From NCBI RefSeq assembly GCF_964204645.1, contig NC_134031.1:622001-682000 (forward strand): a stretch of DNA of 60,000 nucleotides, written 5' to 3'. Position 1 is the stretch's first letter; the number at the start of each line of letters is the position of its first letter. This document shows positions 48,535-59,200 of the stretch, in pieces. The notes under the pieces were generated by a model. The model had not been told where the DNA came from. It saw nothing but the letters and a program-made list of their open reading frames with translations, and did no database searches. A program made the position numbers and the translations under genes. The DNA comes from Tubulanus polymorphus (Eukaryota > Nemertea > Palaeonemertea > Tubulaniformes > Tubulanidae).

Positions 48535-49700
48535 GTAAGAGCTATAGCATTTTAATGAGTGTTTCATTTAATTAGGGAATAAGTACCGACAGTCACTCAC
48601 TGTACACATGTATCTACACGATACAGAGAGAGAGAGAGACAGCGTGCGAGCGAGTCGACACGGGGGTATTGTAAAATATATACATCGACTACAACAAAAA
48701 TACTTTTGAATTAATAATGACTTGTAGAACACGATACGTTTCAGGTAACAAGGTTTGATCGATTTTTACGGCCCACTTGTGACTCGTTAGAATCGGAATC
48801 TGGAGAGTGGGTTGGGTTGGATAATTTGCAATGAGGAGTTGTATAAGAGCTGTGCACCACCGCAAAACGCACACGAGTACTGACAATTAATTAGTACGTC
48901 ATACATCAGCGCCGCTTTGATTTTGCGGATAATATCAGAACTAAATAAGGCTTGAGTGTCTATTGTTCGCAGGTTTTATACTGTCGCTTATTTCTGCCGG
49001 ATCAAGATCACCTTGTGAACAACGTGAATAGCAATTTATATATAGCCTGAAAAAATGTGGTCTCCTGAAGAGTCAATAATCTCACCATTCTCGAAATAGA
49101 AGTTAATTGAGATAATTGATTAAAAAACGAATCACACTACAAAGAGACATGACATTATTTAATCGTTGTCCGGATATAACGTCTGTCTGTAAGTGTCAGC
49201 CCACGTTATCACGTTATCTAACGGTAAGAGACTCGTGACCACTCCTACCGGCGACGACACTGGAGGCTTAGATCTTAAAACCAGAATACAGAACCAATAG
49301 GCCTATGCAAGGTGGAATTGGTAGAATGTTTTATTCAAATTGAATGGTAGGCCTATTGGAAATATTGGTCCAGTAGCCTGTTATCGAGTCGACCAGCCCG
49401 ACCGATATAGCGACACCGAGATCGTTAACTGCGATGGAGTATTGACCCGCCCTCGGTCACTTATCGATAAAGCAGAACCTGTTACCATCGGCGCCAATAT
49501 TAAAAGTAGATTTCCGAGATCCAACAGCTAAATCACTCCCTCATTTTCATTATGCTTGTATTGAAACGACCATCCCTATTTACCGGGTTGATCTGGTTAA
49601 GGTTACATTGTTCAATTCTGAATTGCCGATCGCTAACTGTTGATATACGTTATGCCGAATTCGTTGAAACTTTCTCGCTTTGTTTTCTTTTCAAAAAAAG
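48535..49700. other. M13 gene intron 2
   Basis: A 1.2 kb intron, unique sequence with a short GA run near 48626. No extra exon recognised. Confidence 0.7.
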
Positions 49701-49862
49701 CTGCCAAAATCATGGAAGCTATGGACACGACGGTCAAACCGTGCGATAACTTTTATCAATTCGCCTGCGGCATGTGGGTGAAAAAACATATAATACCGGA
49801 CGATAAACCAAAAATCAATACGTTTATAGAACTTAAAGATGGATTAAGAATTAGTTTGAAAG
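49701..49862 (+). CDS. M13 peptidase exon 3a (alternative exon, PCDNFYQFACG)
   Basis: A 162 nt exon, phase 1 at both ends. It encodes the conserved M13 N-terminal ectodomain segment PCDNFYQFACGMW followed by IPDDKPKINTF. Splice sites are weaker than average (TTTTCAAAAAAAG acceptor; AAAG|GTACAC donor). A second exon of exactly the same length and phase, encoding the same segment, lies 1.0 kb downstream (50862-51023). Since 162 is divisible by three, use of either, both or neither keeps the frame, but using both would duplicate the two-cysteine segment. Mutually exclusive use is therefore the likely design. Confidence 0.88.
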
Positions 49863-50861
49863 GTACACGACGGGGTATACCCGCACGTTCTACTCATCAG
49901 CTACGCTTCTCAGTGCTGCCCTGTAACGAGCTTTTTAGAACTAGCATGCTATATTCTGTAGTTTTAATTTTTTTTGTAGTTTACTAGTGTATGGCTTGTT
50001 TATCTATTTTTAATGATATCCAATTTCTTTATCTGTTTCTCATTTTGCGAGGTTTGAATAATTTAACCAAACTTCACGACTGCTTCCTGAGTTGAGAGAG
50101 AGCCTAATTTGCATAAATCATTCATTTCTCAACTCCGGTCAAGGTCGAGGTCTTCTCACACTTCAATGGACATGAACGTTTTTTGGTCGGTTACTATACT
50201 GGTCAAAAGGGTAAACAAAACATTATTAGAATTCGGGAATCATGCTTGTCCATGTGCGTTACGAGTATTGCTCACATCATGCGATATATTGGCCGTCAAA
50301 TGGCCGTCAGTTTGTCGCTTGTCGTTTTATAACAGTTTCACTTAGATTATTTCAAATGAAAGCTTTCATACCGGTTTTATTATCGTAGTATATAAAACCA
50401 GCTACAACCAAAATCAACGAGAAAACGTTCATAGTCTGTAAACGGGCCAGTTGTACAGTGATGGCTTATATTTAGGAACTGCCTTCGGCCAACTTAGTTC
50501 TATAGCCAATCTATCAACTTAAGATCAGTATATTGACTCAAAACTACCACGTTTAGACTTCAGTCACAACTGCACAACTGGTCCCTGGATCTTTTATAAC
50601 TTATATATTTCTGGTGAGGTGAAGTGATGCATGAATAAACAGTAGAAGTCCTTTGCCACTGTTGGGGCCAATGAAAAATATGACGTTATAACGAATTTGG
50701 CAACGTTATAAAAAATCTTATTTCCTTTGAGTTTGAGTTAAATTGTGGGAATGTGATCTCTGAAAGATGCTGGCGTTTAGAGAGCGGTGTGGCAGCGTTA
50801 TAACGGACTTTGACTGTACTATAATCTCATGTAGCACGTTATTATTTGATGTTGTTTTTAG
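49863..50861. other. M13 gene intron between exons 3a and 3b
   Basis: About 1 kb of unique AT-rich sequence with an isolated fragment of the CACAACTG family (about 50560-50590). No exon seen. Confidence 0.7.
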
Positions 50862-51023
50862 CTAGTATGATTTTATCTTCGGTGGATGTGGAAGTGGAAC
50901 CTTGCGATGATTTTTACGGGTTTGCTTGCGGTATTTGGGATAGGACTCATCCTATACCGGACGAAAAATCCGGTTATAACGTGTTCGAGAAGTTACTCGA
51001 TAATGTACAAGTTATGTTGAGAG
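50862..51023 (+). CDS. M13 peptidase exon 3b (alternative exon, PCDDFYGFACG)
   Basis: A 162 nt exon, phase 1 at both ends, with good splice sites (GTTGTTTTTAG acceptor; GAGAG|GTATGT donor). It encodes PCDDFYGFACGIW and IPDEKSGYNVF, aligning without gaps to exon 3a with roughly 45% identity by my count. All structural residues (Cys, Phe-Tyr, Trp, Pro-Asp) are kept. Both versions look intact and under constraint, so a decayed duplicate is unlikely. Confidence 0.88.
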
Positions 51024-51418
51024 GTATGTTCTGTCCCGGTCCCCAAAACCTCTCCTGGTCATCTCACTGTCCCTGCAACAAAAACAACTGTTAGTTAAAA
51101 GGTAAATACAGTAGAAGAATAACCACGATCGGACGCGAGTCTCTGGTGAGAGAACGAATCAATTTCGTATACTTTAGATTTTGATATTTTAATGAATTTC
51201 GTTTTCAAATTCTTAAATAGAAAGTTTTATAAGCGAGAAAACTTTCACGATGTATTTTCTTTATTTCTGTTTGACCATGATCAATAAATAAATCATTCGA
51301 AAGACAGTTTAAATCACATATCAATTTTGCCCGTGAAAGAATTGATGAATGATGTTGTTTAATATTGATACTGGTTTTAAAACCAGCCCTGATGAATTGT
51401 GTATTTATTCATTGTCAG

Positions 51419-51502
51419 GTTTGTTAGAAGAGCCGACCACAGAATCAGACTCGGACGCCCGAAATAAAGCTAAAGTGTTGTATAAATCCTGTATGAACAC
51501 GA
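51419..51502 (+). CDS. M13 peptidase exon 4
   Basis: An 84 nt exon, phase 1 at both ends, acceptor TTCATTGTCAG and donor ACGA|GTAAGT. It encodes GLLEEP, an acidic stretch and ARNKAKVLYKSCMNT, the family's 'A...K.FY.SCM' segment whose cysteine is conserved in M13 peptidases. Confidence 0.9.
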
Positions 51503-51699
51503 GTAAGTATCAGCCATATTGAAAACAGGGATATACTTCACTGGGGAGGGTTAGTTCTATATATCAAGCAGCTCAAGCCGTACGAAGACTTAGGTGTTAG
51601 CGCTCCGAGCAAAATAAACTTAAAATTGCACAGCCTTACCACGACAGGTATTATATGCCGCTCCAGATTAATTTACTTTTCTCATGTCATTTTTTGTAG

Positions 51700-51905
51700 C
51701 CCAAATTAAAGTGATCGGTGACGGTCCATTACGTAAGGTATTAGACACGTTGGACGGGTGGCCGGTCGTTGCTGGAAAATGGGACGAAAATCTGTGGAAT
51801 TTGGAGGAAAAGCTGGCGTTTCTTCGTGTGAAGTATCACGCGCCGCTATTAGTGAAATCATACGTAGGAATAGACGATAGAAATTCATCAGCTTATGTGC
51901 TTACA
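51700..51905 (+). CDS. M13 peptidase exon 5
   Basis: A 206 nt exon, phase 1 in and phase 0 out (acceptor CATTTTTTGTAG; donor TTACA|GTACGT). It encodes IGDGPLRKVLDTLDGWPVV and the YVGIDDRNSSAYVLT segment typical of M13 ectodomains, with an NSS glycosylation sequon. A 15-bp-class minisatellite starts about 25 bp after its donor. Confidence 0.9.
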
Positions 51906-51930
51906 GTACGTACCTTTATCAGTGCGAGAC

Positions 51931-52115
51931 AAGGGGTCAGTTAATCAGGGGTCAGTTACTCAGGGTCAGTTAATCAGGGGTCAGTTACTCAGGGTCAGTT
52001 AATCAGGGGTCAGTTACTCAGTGGTCAGTTAATCAGGGGTCAGGTAATAAGGGGTCAGTTACTCAGTGGTCAGTTAATCAGGGGTCAGGTAATAAGGGGT
52101 CAGTAAATCAGGAGT
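51931..52115. repeat. GGGGTCAGTTAATCA / CAGTTACTCA minisatellite
   Basis: About 12 units of 14-15 bp beginning about 25 bp downstream of the exon 5 donor, in M13 intron 5. Confidence 0.93.
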
Positions 52116-52124
52116 TGCTTCTGA

Positions 52125-52225
52125 GTTGCTCAAAATTGGTTTATTAAAGATAACAATCACAGATAAATGCTGTAATAACAATGCAATGTCAATTATCACT
52201 TTGCCAGTTATCCATTGGTTAAAAC
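52125..52225 (+). mobile_element. Family A inverted-repeat element, copy 3 (degenerate)
   Basis: GAGTTGCTCAAAATTGGTTT, AAAGATAAC, then CAATTATCAC and CCAGTTATCCATTGGTTAAA: the same order as 1076-1204 but with decayed arms. It immediately follows the GGTCAGTTAATCA minisatellite. Confidence 0.5.
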
Positions 52226-52695
52226 TGTCCCCAATATCACCCATAAATCCCAGTACAATAACTACCCTATAGTTCCCAGTACCACGCAATTTCACAATTC
52301 TCTTAGAAATCATTAAACTCGTATATACCGAATAGTTTTGATGTCACACACGTCTTTAACAAGTGCGAATTCAATTCGGTTTCTGCTCATTAAATTCAAA
52401 CCGGACGCGAAATTCTCTCATAAAAACATCTTCTAATGATAATAAGCGACGTATTGACGGCGAAGTTAAACCTATTTCATGTGTCATCGTCTGTTTCTTA
52501 ATACGGCAATTTATATCCCGCATACGACACGTGGAAGGCGCTTTCCTTGCGAATAGAAACCCGTAGTTAATGAAGCTACTAGGCGAAAATAATTGGTTTT
52601 AGTGACTAATTTGTTTTCGCAGCTTACGAAGAATGTCGAAACAATTTATCAGAGTTGTGGTTTTATGTCTAATTGGTTTTTGTGAATTTGTTTAG

Positions 52696-52878
52696 GTGAA
52701 TCAGGCGGGACTGGGTATGCCTAGTAGAGACTACTACTTGCAGGATATCGACTCGTTACATATAAACGCCTATAAGGAATTCATGACGAACGTTGCCGGC
52801 ATTCTCGGAGCCGACCCAATTCGGGCTAAAAAAGAACTCGCCGAAGATGTACTGAACTTTGAAATACAGCTGGCCAAC
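52696..52878 (+). CDS. M13 peptidase exon 6
   Basis: A 183 nt exon in phase 0 (acceptor TTTGTTTAG; donor CCAAC|GTGAGT). It encodes VNQAGLGMPSRDYYLQDID, matching the family's 'DQ.GLGLPSRDYYL' signature, and ends EDVLNFEIQLAN, the usual 'FE..LA' helix. Confidence 0.93.
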
Positions 52879-52968
52879 GTGAGTCCAATTATGATTATGC
52901 CACCCGCTTAAAGACAATTCTTGATAGAAATATTTTGCAATCAAATGTTTGTGTTCGGTATTTGGCAG

Positions 52969-53055
52969 ATTACAAAATCGTTGTCGGAACAACACGATGC
53001 CGAGGCCGCTTACGAGAAAATGACCTTGAAACAATTACGTAATGAAGTACCGCAG
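52969..53055 (+). CDS. M13 peptidase exon 7
   Basis: An 87 nt exon in phase 0 (acceptor TTGGCAG; donor CCGCAG|GTTAGT). It encodes HDAEAAYEKMTLKQLRNEVP, the family's 'YnkmTl.eL' segment. Confidence 0.92.
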
Positions 53056-53346
53056 GTTAGTGATTGGTAGCAGACGATCCTATACATAGATCATCACCGT
53101 GAAAATTGAATTGTTTCAAATCATAGGCAAATCTAAGAAATTTTAAGATATTTATCTAGCGATGGAATTTATAGTCTGACAGTCGCTTTAGTCATCAAAA
53201 CTGCATGAGTAGCACAATTGAGACAAATTGAGATTTCTACGAAATTCTAAGATTCGGTCATATTTTGGAATAAGTGATCCTAGATTTCTGTTTATCCTCT
53301 CATCATCTTGATTTCAATCTAATGATAGATAATTTTTAATGCGCAG

Positions 53347-53471
53347 ATTGACTGGTTGAAATACTTTAGAGGATTCATTCCGGCAGAACTGGACGAGACC
53401 GAAGAAGTGGTTGTACTTGCGAAATCTTATCTGAAAAATCTTGGAATTCTTATTCGTAAAACACCGAAAAG
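53347..53471 (+). CDS. M13 peptidase exon 8
   Basis: A 125 nt exon, phase 0 in and phase 2 out (acceptor ATGCGCAG; donor AAAAG|GTATAG). It encodes IDWLKYFRGFIPAELDETEE and the following helix, ahead of the R|IISNYLLWRIV segment in exon 9. Confidence 0.92.
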
Positions 53472-53550
53472 GTATAGGTACAAATATATTCCAATCAACC
53501 TTTATCACTCACCATAGATAAACATATTAGATCTAAGTCTTATTTTTCAG

Positions 53551-53653
53551 GATAATCTCGAACTATCTATTATGGCGGATAGTAATGGCGTACGCGCCTG
53601 AGTTGACGGATGACTTCACCATTCAGAGGAACATGTACATGAAAGTCATCCAG
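53551..53653 (+). CDS. M13 peptidase exon 9
   Basis: A 103 nt exon, phase 2 in and phase 0 out (acceptor TTATTTTTCAG; donor TCCAG|GTAAAA). It encodes IISNYLLWRIVMAYAPELT, the strongly conserved 'l.nYl.Wr.v' M13 motif. Confidence 0.93.
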
Positions 53654-53711
53654 GTAAAATAATTGGCAATATAACCGGGAGCATGTTCGACTAGAATGAT
53701 AATGGCTTTAC

Positions 53712-53860
53712 TTACAGTTCCGCAGTTGTGAGTTAGAGTTGACTCTGAACTCAGGATCCAGTTCAACAGCTGTGAGTTAGAGTTAACTCTGAACTCAGGA
53801 TCCAGTTCCGCAGTTGAGTCAAATCTGAACTCACAACTGTAGAACTGGATCTTGATTCTG
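53712..53860. repeat. GGATCCAGTTCCACAGTTGTGAGTTAGAGTTAACTC repeat
   Basis: Three diverged units of about 45 bp in M13 intron 9, starting about 60 bp after the exon 9 donor. Each combines the CAGTTCCGCAG box with the palindromic AGAGTTAACTCT box. The same two boxes occur together at about 40530, 41165 and 44186. Confidence 0.85.
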
Positions 53861-54041
53861 TTGGCTAGAGCTACGAGCAATCATCTTGAGATGCTTGATT
53901 GCTTATAAGCTAAAGTTAAATGCTCCGTTTTGATAATAATGTGTACTATTGTATTATATAATTTCACTTTTGACAATCTGTTTGAGTGACACTGTTATGC
54001 ATGTTATCTAAAAGTGAAGATGGGACGGTTTATTTTCGTAG

Positions 54042-54161
54042 GGAGTTGGCAGAGATAAGGCCAGATGGCAGAAATGTGTTGAGCTGGTCAACGAACGGTT
54101 TGGAATGGGTGTAGGAGCCCTGTTTATCAGAGATAACTTCAAAAAGGAAAGCAAGGATACG
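54042..54161 (+). CDS. M13 peptidase exon 10
   Basis: A 120 nt exon in phase 0 (acceptor TTTTCGTAG; donor ATACG|GTATGT). It encodes ARWQKCVELVNERFGMGVGA, the family's 'W..Cv..v...m..a.g.l' segment with its conserved cysteine. Confidence 0.93.
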
Positions 54162-54170
54162 GTATGTCAG

Positions 54171-54452
54171 GAATATAGCTACCACTGGAGGAACATAGCT
54201 ACCACTGGAGGAACATAGCTACCACTGGAGGAGCATAGCTACCACTGGGGGAACATAGCTACCACTGGAGGAGCATAGCTACCACTGGAGGAGCATAGCT
54301 ACCACTGGGGGAGCATAGCCACCAGCGGGAAGCTATCAACCACGTGTGTGCATATAGCTACCACTGGACAATATATAGCTACCAGTGGAAAAAGATAGCT
54401 ACAACTGGGGAACATAGCTTCCACTGGGGAACATAGCTTCCACTGGAGAACT
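54171..54452. repeat. AACATAGCTACCACTGGAGG minisatellite
   Basis: About 14 units of 20-21 bp that begin only nine bases after the exon 10 donor, in M13 intron 10. Confidence 0.95.
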
Positions 54453-54607
54453 TATCAAATCCTACTACGAATACAACCACATTACTTAGATTATTTCACA
54501 AAAAGACACACATGGATGGCAGCACAGTTAGATAAACCATGTGAAACATTCTAGTAATATTTTTCGTATGATTTCTACTATTTGACGACTGTAATTTATT
54601 TTGACAG

Positions 54608-54706
54608 GCGCTTGAGATGATACACAACATCCGTGAAGCGTTCAATGAATTACTACTGGAGAATGATTGGATGGATGCTAAAACTAAAGCAGTAGCAAAG
54701 GAAAAG
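54608..54706 (+). CDS. M13 peptidase exon 11
   Basis: A 99 nt exon in phase 0 (acceptor ATTTTGACAG; donor AAAAG|GTACCG). It encodes MIHNIREAFNELLLENDWMD and AKTKAVAKEK, the 'i..i...f...l....Wmd..Tr..A..K' segment of M13 enzymes. This is the last visible exon; about the final 250 residues, with the zinc site, remain outside the window beyond the retrotransposon. Confidence 0.93.
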
Positions 54707-54727
54707 GTACCGATAAATACCAGAACG

Positions 54728-54944
54728 TGTCGGGAATTGTTATATGTCAGTTACCAGTAACGCACTCCCCTCAGTTCATGTAACCCCGCCTATGTAAGCC
54801 CCGCTTGAACTTATGCTGTAGCGAGTAGATAAATAAATCAGAGTTTACTTAGACACCAAACATATTGGTCGTTGTTCACCTCTCCGGCGGTCTTGCTTAT
54901 TTTACTCAAACCTGGACCATTTAATGTGGCAATCATAGCCCACA
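54728..54944 (+). mobile_element. 5' LTR of a BEL/Pao retrotransposon
   Basis: Begins TGTCGGGAATTG and ends CATAGCCCACA just before a TTTTGGTGCCGTGACC primer-binding region. It has an AATAAA at 54832-54837. The ends were chosen from the TG...CA convention and the primer-site position; the 3' LTR is outside the window, so the exact limits cannot be confirmed. It lies about 21 bp after the exon 11 donor of the M13 gene. Confidence 0.65.
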
Positions 54945-54965
54945 TTTTGGTGCCGTGACCAGGAT
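54945..54965 (+). promoter_or_regulatory. Retrotransposon primer-binding site
   Basis: TTTTGGTGCCGTGACCAGGA directly after the LTR. GGTGCCGTGACCAGGAT-type sequences in this position are typical of BEL/Pao elements, where a host tRNA primes minus-strand synthesis. The priming tRNA is not determined here. Confidence 0.65.
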
Positions 54966-54997
54966 ATACAAGCAGTAAATTCAGAAACTCAGCCAAG

Positions 54998-56251
54998 ATG
55001 CCGTCGAAAGAAGAGATAATGCGAAATGCGCAAATTCGACAGATGACGAAACTTTTTGATCAGGCGAGGGATTTACTTCATTCGGAAAGTGACGAAAGCC
55101 TAGACAAATTGTCTGGCGTCATAACTAGAATACGTACAAAATTGGAAGTTATCGCAGGATATGATTCGGAACTGATTGCGAACGCAGAGTTAGGGAAACT
55201 CGAAGACCTCGTATGTGAAACCGATGATTATATGAACGAAATAAACATCGAACTATCAACCTTCATCGGATACCTCGAACGGAAAAAGAATCAAATCGAA
55301 CCGACAACGCGCATGAAATCCGAGCATCAAAAAACTGCGAAAAGACCGATCCAGTTGCCGAAGTTATCTTTGCCAACATTCGATGGCGATATTCTGAAAT
55401 GGCAAACGTTCTTCGATGGGTTTTTCTCGGCAGTTGATAGTGATGAGAACTTAACGAATATCCAAAAGTTCCAATATCTGTCCGCACAGCTAAAGGGCGA
55501 CGCTGCAAAAACGATCGAAAACCTGAGTTTAACAAACGAAAATTATAATCAAGCTTTGGAACTTTTGTTAAACCGGTACGGGACACCACACAAAATTGTG
55601 GCCGCATACATGAAAGCGTTGTGGGAGCTTTCACCACCGAGTGATCGCGACAACTCACTACGGAATTTCTATGACTCTCTGGAATCTTATATTCGTGGAT
55701 TAAATTCACTCGGAAAATCCGAAGAATCGTACGGAGATCTGTTAGTACCCATCATAATGGAAAAACTACCGAGCGGAACTAAACAACAGATTACCAGAGA
55801 CCACGGTAACAATGCTTGGAGCCTGACTGATCTAAGAAAGTCACTCCTTAAAGAAATTGAGGCCTTCGAGGCTAGTATCGAAAGCCTTACGATAGAGGAT
55901 GATTTTCCCGCCAATTCGCCGACCGTGGGAGCGTTCGCAGTTACGGCGAAAAACAGACATAATTTTTCACGGGAAAACGATCGAAAATGTGCGTTCTGCA
56001 AAAAGATCAATCACGTTGCGGTGGACTGTAAAACGTTTCCAGATGCTGAAAAACGCAGAGAAATTGTTGCTAGGGATAATTTATGCTTTAATTGTCTCTC
56101 GAGCGGTCACAAATCGACGAAATGCTTATCGAAAAACAGATGCAGAGTTACAAACTGTGGCAAAAAGCATCACACATCAGTTCATTTAGATGCAAAATCA
56201 ACCACACCTGTGGCCGCAAAATCAACCGATGAGAAAGCTGACAGGGATTGA
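54998..56251 (+). CDS. gag: BEL/Pao gag
   Basis: A 417-residue capsid polyprotein. The first ATG after the primer site is used. An N-terminal coiled-coil-like region (about 1-110) is followed by LPKLSLPTFDGDILKWQTFF (from about 122), the start of the DUF1759-type gag domain common in BEL/Pao. Near the C-terminus are two zinc knuckles of C-x2-C-x4-H-x4-C form (about 331-344 and 362-375) and a third Cys/His cluster ending GKKHH. The frame ends at TGA 56249-56251. The next codons continue in the same frame into pol with no other stop, so the element may read through this codon or may carry a point mutation. Confidence 0.93.
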   Translation: MPSKEEIMRNAQIRQMTKLFDQARDLLHSESDESLDKLSGVITRIRTKLEVIAGYDSELIANAELGKLEDLVCETDDYMNEINIELSTFIGYLERKKNQIEPTTRMKSEHQKTAKRPIQLPKLSLPTFDGDILKWQTFFDGFFSAVDSDENLTNIQKFQYLSAQLKGDAAKTIENLSLTNENYNQALELLLNRYGTPHKIVAAYMKALWELSPPSDRDNSLRNFYDSLESYIRGLNSLGKSEESYGDLLVPIIMEKLPSGTKQQITRDHGNNAWSLTDLRKSLLKEIEAFEASIESLTIEDDFPANSPTVGAFAVTAKNRHNFSRENDRKCAFCKKINHVAVDCKTFPDAEKRREIVARDNLCFNCLSSGHKSTKCLSKNRCRVTNCGKKHHTSVHLDAKSTTPVAAKSTDEKADRD

Positions 56252-56281
56252 CATCAGTATCTGGGCGCCGCCGATGGAACA

Positions 56282-59200
56282 GTGTTATTAAAAACAGCTA
56301 TCGCGAACGCAAAAAGTCGCGAAGGCGTAACGACTAACGTAAACATCTTGTTCGACGAGGGCGCTCAGCGGAGTTTTATTACTCAAAGAACAGCCGAAAG
56401 ATTATATATAAACAGTGAAGAAACCGAAACTATATCGATCAACACATTTGGCGCGAAACAATCAAGTGCGCGGTCACTGATTGTTGCGAACTTTACACTA
56501 TGTTCTGATGAAACCGACATACCGATAACGGCGTTAATTGTTCCACAAATTGCGTCGACAATGCGAAACCAAACCGGCAGATCTATCAAAGATTTACCGT
56601 ATCTGACAGGTTTGAAATTAGCGCATCCGTTTTCTACCGAATCACACTTCGAAATCGACATTTTAATCGGTGCCGATTTCTATTGGTCAGTGGTCGGTAA
56701 CCACACAATCCGCGGAAATGGACCCACGGCAGTATCTTCGAAATTAGGGTATCTTCTCTCTGGACCGTTTAGTGATTGCGATCCAATAAATACTGCACGA
56801 GTTTACAACGTGGATGTTACGTCACATCGTTCGGAGGAAGTCAACCTCCAAAAATTCTGGGATCTCGAATCCATAGGCGTAACTGATGCAACAGATGCGG
56901 CTTCAAAAGAATTCAATCTACTCGACTACTGTCAATCAAGCCTGACGACATCCGACACGGGACGGTATACTGCGAAGTTGCCGTGGAAGAGTGGACACGC
57001 CCCCCTTCCGACAAATTACTATGTTACTCGAAACATAACACAATCGATGATTCGTCGGCTATCGCCGCAAATTCGAAATGTTTACCACAACATTATCATG
57101 GATCAATTATCGCGAGACTTCATCGAAGAAGTCACAGATGATGACCGAAACATAGGTCATTATTTACCGCATCGCGCGGTCAAGAAGGAATCGTCAACAA
57201 CCCCTATCCGTATCGTCTATAACGCGTCTTTATCGACCGCGGGAAACCCTAGTTTAAATGATTGTTTGGAGACCGGTCCGACGCTGCTGAATGACCTCGG
57301 TTCAATCCTGATCAGATTCAGGTTGCATAAATTCGGATTGTCGGCGGATATCGAAAAGGCGTTTCTTCAAGTTGGTCTGCACGATGATGATCGCGAGTAT
57401 ACGAAATTTCTATGGTTGACTGATCCTAAGAATCCAGAAAGTGAACTCAAAACCTATCGCTTCAAGGTTATATTGTTCGGCGTGGTGAGTTCACCCTTTA
57501 TATTGAATGCTACTGTTCGTTTTCATCTAAATAATTATAATAACCATGTATCACGTGACTTAGTTAAAAATATATATGTCGACAACGCGATTAGTGGATG
57601 TGAATCTGAGAGCGATCTCATGAAATACTATACGAATATCAATAGCATAATGAAAAACGGCGGATTTAAACTTCAGTCTTATGCTTCTAACTCTTCGTTA
57701 CTAAAGGCCAAAGCAGATTCCGATAATTTATCGGACGAGAAAACTATTGTTTCTGCGCTCGGACTCCAATGGGATACGGTGAATGATACGCTGTCATTCA
57801 AAAACAAACAAGCGTTCGCCAATCCTGACTTGATTACCAAACGCGAAATCGTTAAGGCTGTCTCGAGCCTTTATGACCCGTTAGGATACGTCTCGCCTGT
57901 CCATATTAAGTCGAAGATGTTCGTACAGCAGTTGTGGACGGAAGGTTATGAGTGGGACGAAACCCTACCCGAGCGCGTAGTCGAATCGTGGATCTCGTTG
58001 ATAACGGAATTGCGTGAAATTAGCGAAATACGCGTTGATCGACGCTACTCGAAATCGGAAGCGAAATCGGAAGCTAAGTACGAATTGCACACTTTCTGCG
58101 ATGCGAGCCAATTGGCATACGGCGCTTGCGTCTATCTAAAACGTGGAGATCAGACGGTACTCGTCATGTCTAAATCGCGTGTGGCACCTGTTAAAAAACA
58201 TACGATACCGCAGTTAGAATTAATGGCCGCGTTGATTGGTGCTAAATTAACAGATTACGTTCGAAACAGTCTGATTACTGAAATAGTCATAACAAAGTGC
58301 GTGCTCTGGTCAGATAGCCAGATTGTGTTACACTGGATCAACTCCGAGAAAAAGCTTCCCGTCTTCGTAGCTAATCGCGTGCGTCAAATTAAATCGGTGA
58401 CAACTATCGGTCGCTATAAATATTGTCCGACGAGTGACAATCCGGCTGATATGTTAAGCAGAGGAATATCGTGCGAACAAATTACGCGATGCACGCTCTG
58501 GTGGAATGGCCCTAGCTGGCTTAGCAACGGTAATTATCCCACCTGCGACACGATCGATCGAGCAGTTTTGCTCATAACCGAAATGGACGAGGACAAACAG
58601 CCTGACGAAAAAATCTGCGAAAACAACGAAGTCGGAATATGTAACGTAATAGATCAGAACGATTTCACTTCGTTAACAAGGCTATTACGCGTAACCGCGC
58701 TAGTTCGACGATTTATTAAAAAGTCAAGACGCGAAAACCATGAATCGGATGAAATAACTGCTAACGAAATAGCAGAATGCGAAGATCTATGGAACAAAGG
58801 TGTTCAATCGAGTTACTTCAATGACGTGAAAGTTAGTTTAGAACATAAATCTAAGAAAAGGCCATCACTTGTAAAGAAACTTCGTTTGTTTTTAGAAGAT
58901 GATATCATTCGTGTTGGAGGCCGTCTCCATAACGCGCCCATCGGATACGATGCAAAGTTTCCGATATTGTTACCTCATTGTAGATATAGTGAATTAATCG
59001 TACTGGATTCCCATAATAAGGTCAAACACCTCGGTACAGAATCTACTATAACCGTAGTCCGACAAAAGTATTGGATTACTCGTGTTCGTCAAGTGGCTCG
59101 GAAGTTGTTGAGAAAATGCGTCATATGCAAATATATCACCGGTAAACCGTACTCGTTACCAAACTGCGCTCCGTTACAATCTTCGCGTTTGAAAGAGGCT

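Noticed and set aside
52756-53034. Minus-strand frame over M13 exons 6-7
   Set aside because: Antisense shadow of conserved coding exons.
55263-55709. Minus-strand frames within the retrotransposon (also 55687-56010, 56383-56661, 59089-59517)
   Set aside because: Shadows of the gag and pol frames on the plus strand.
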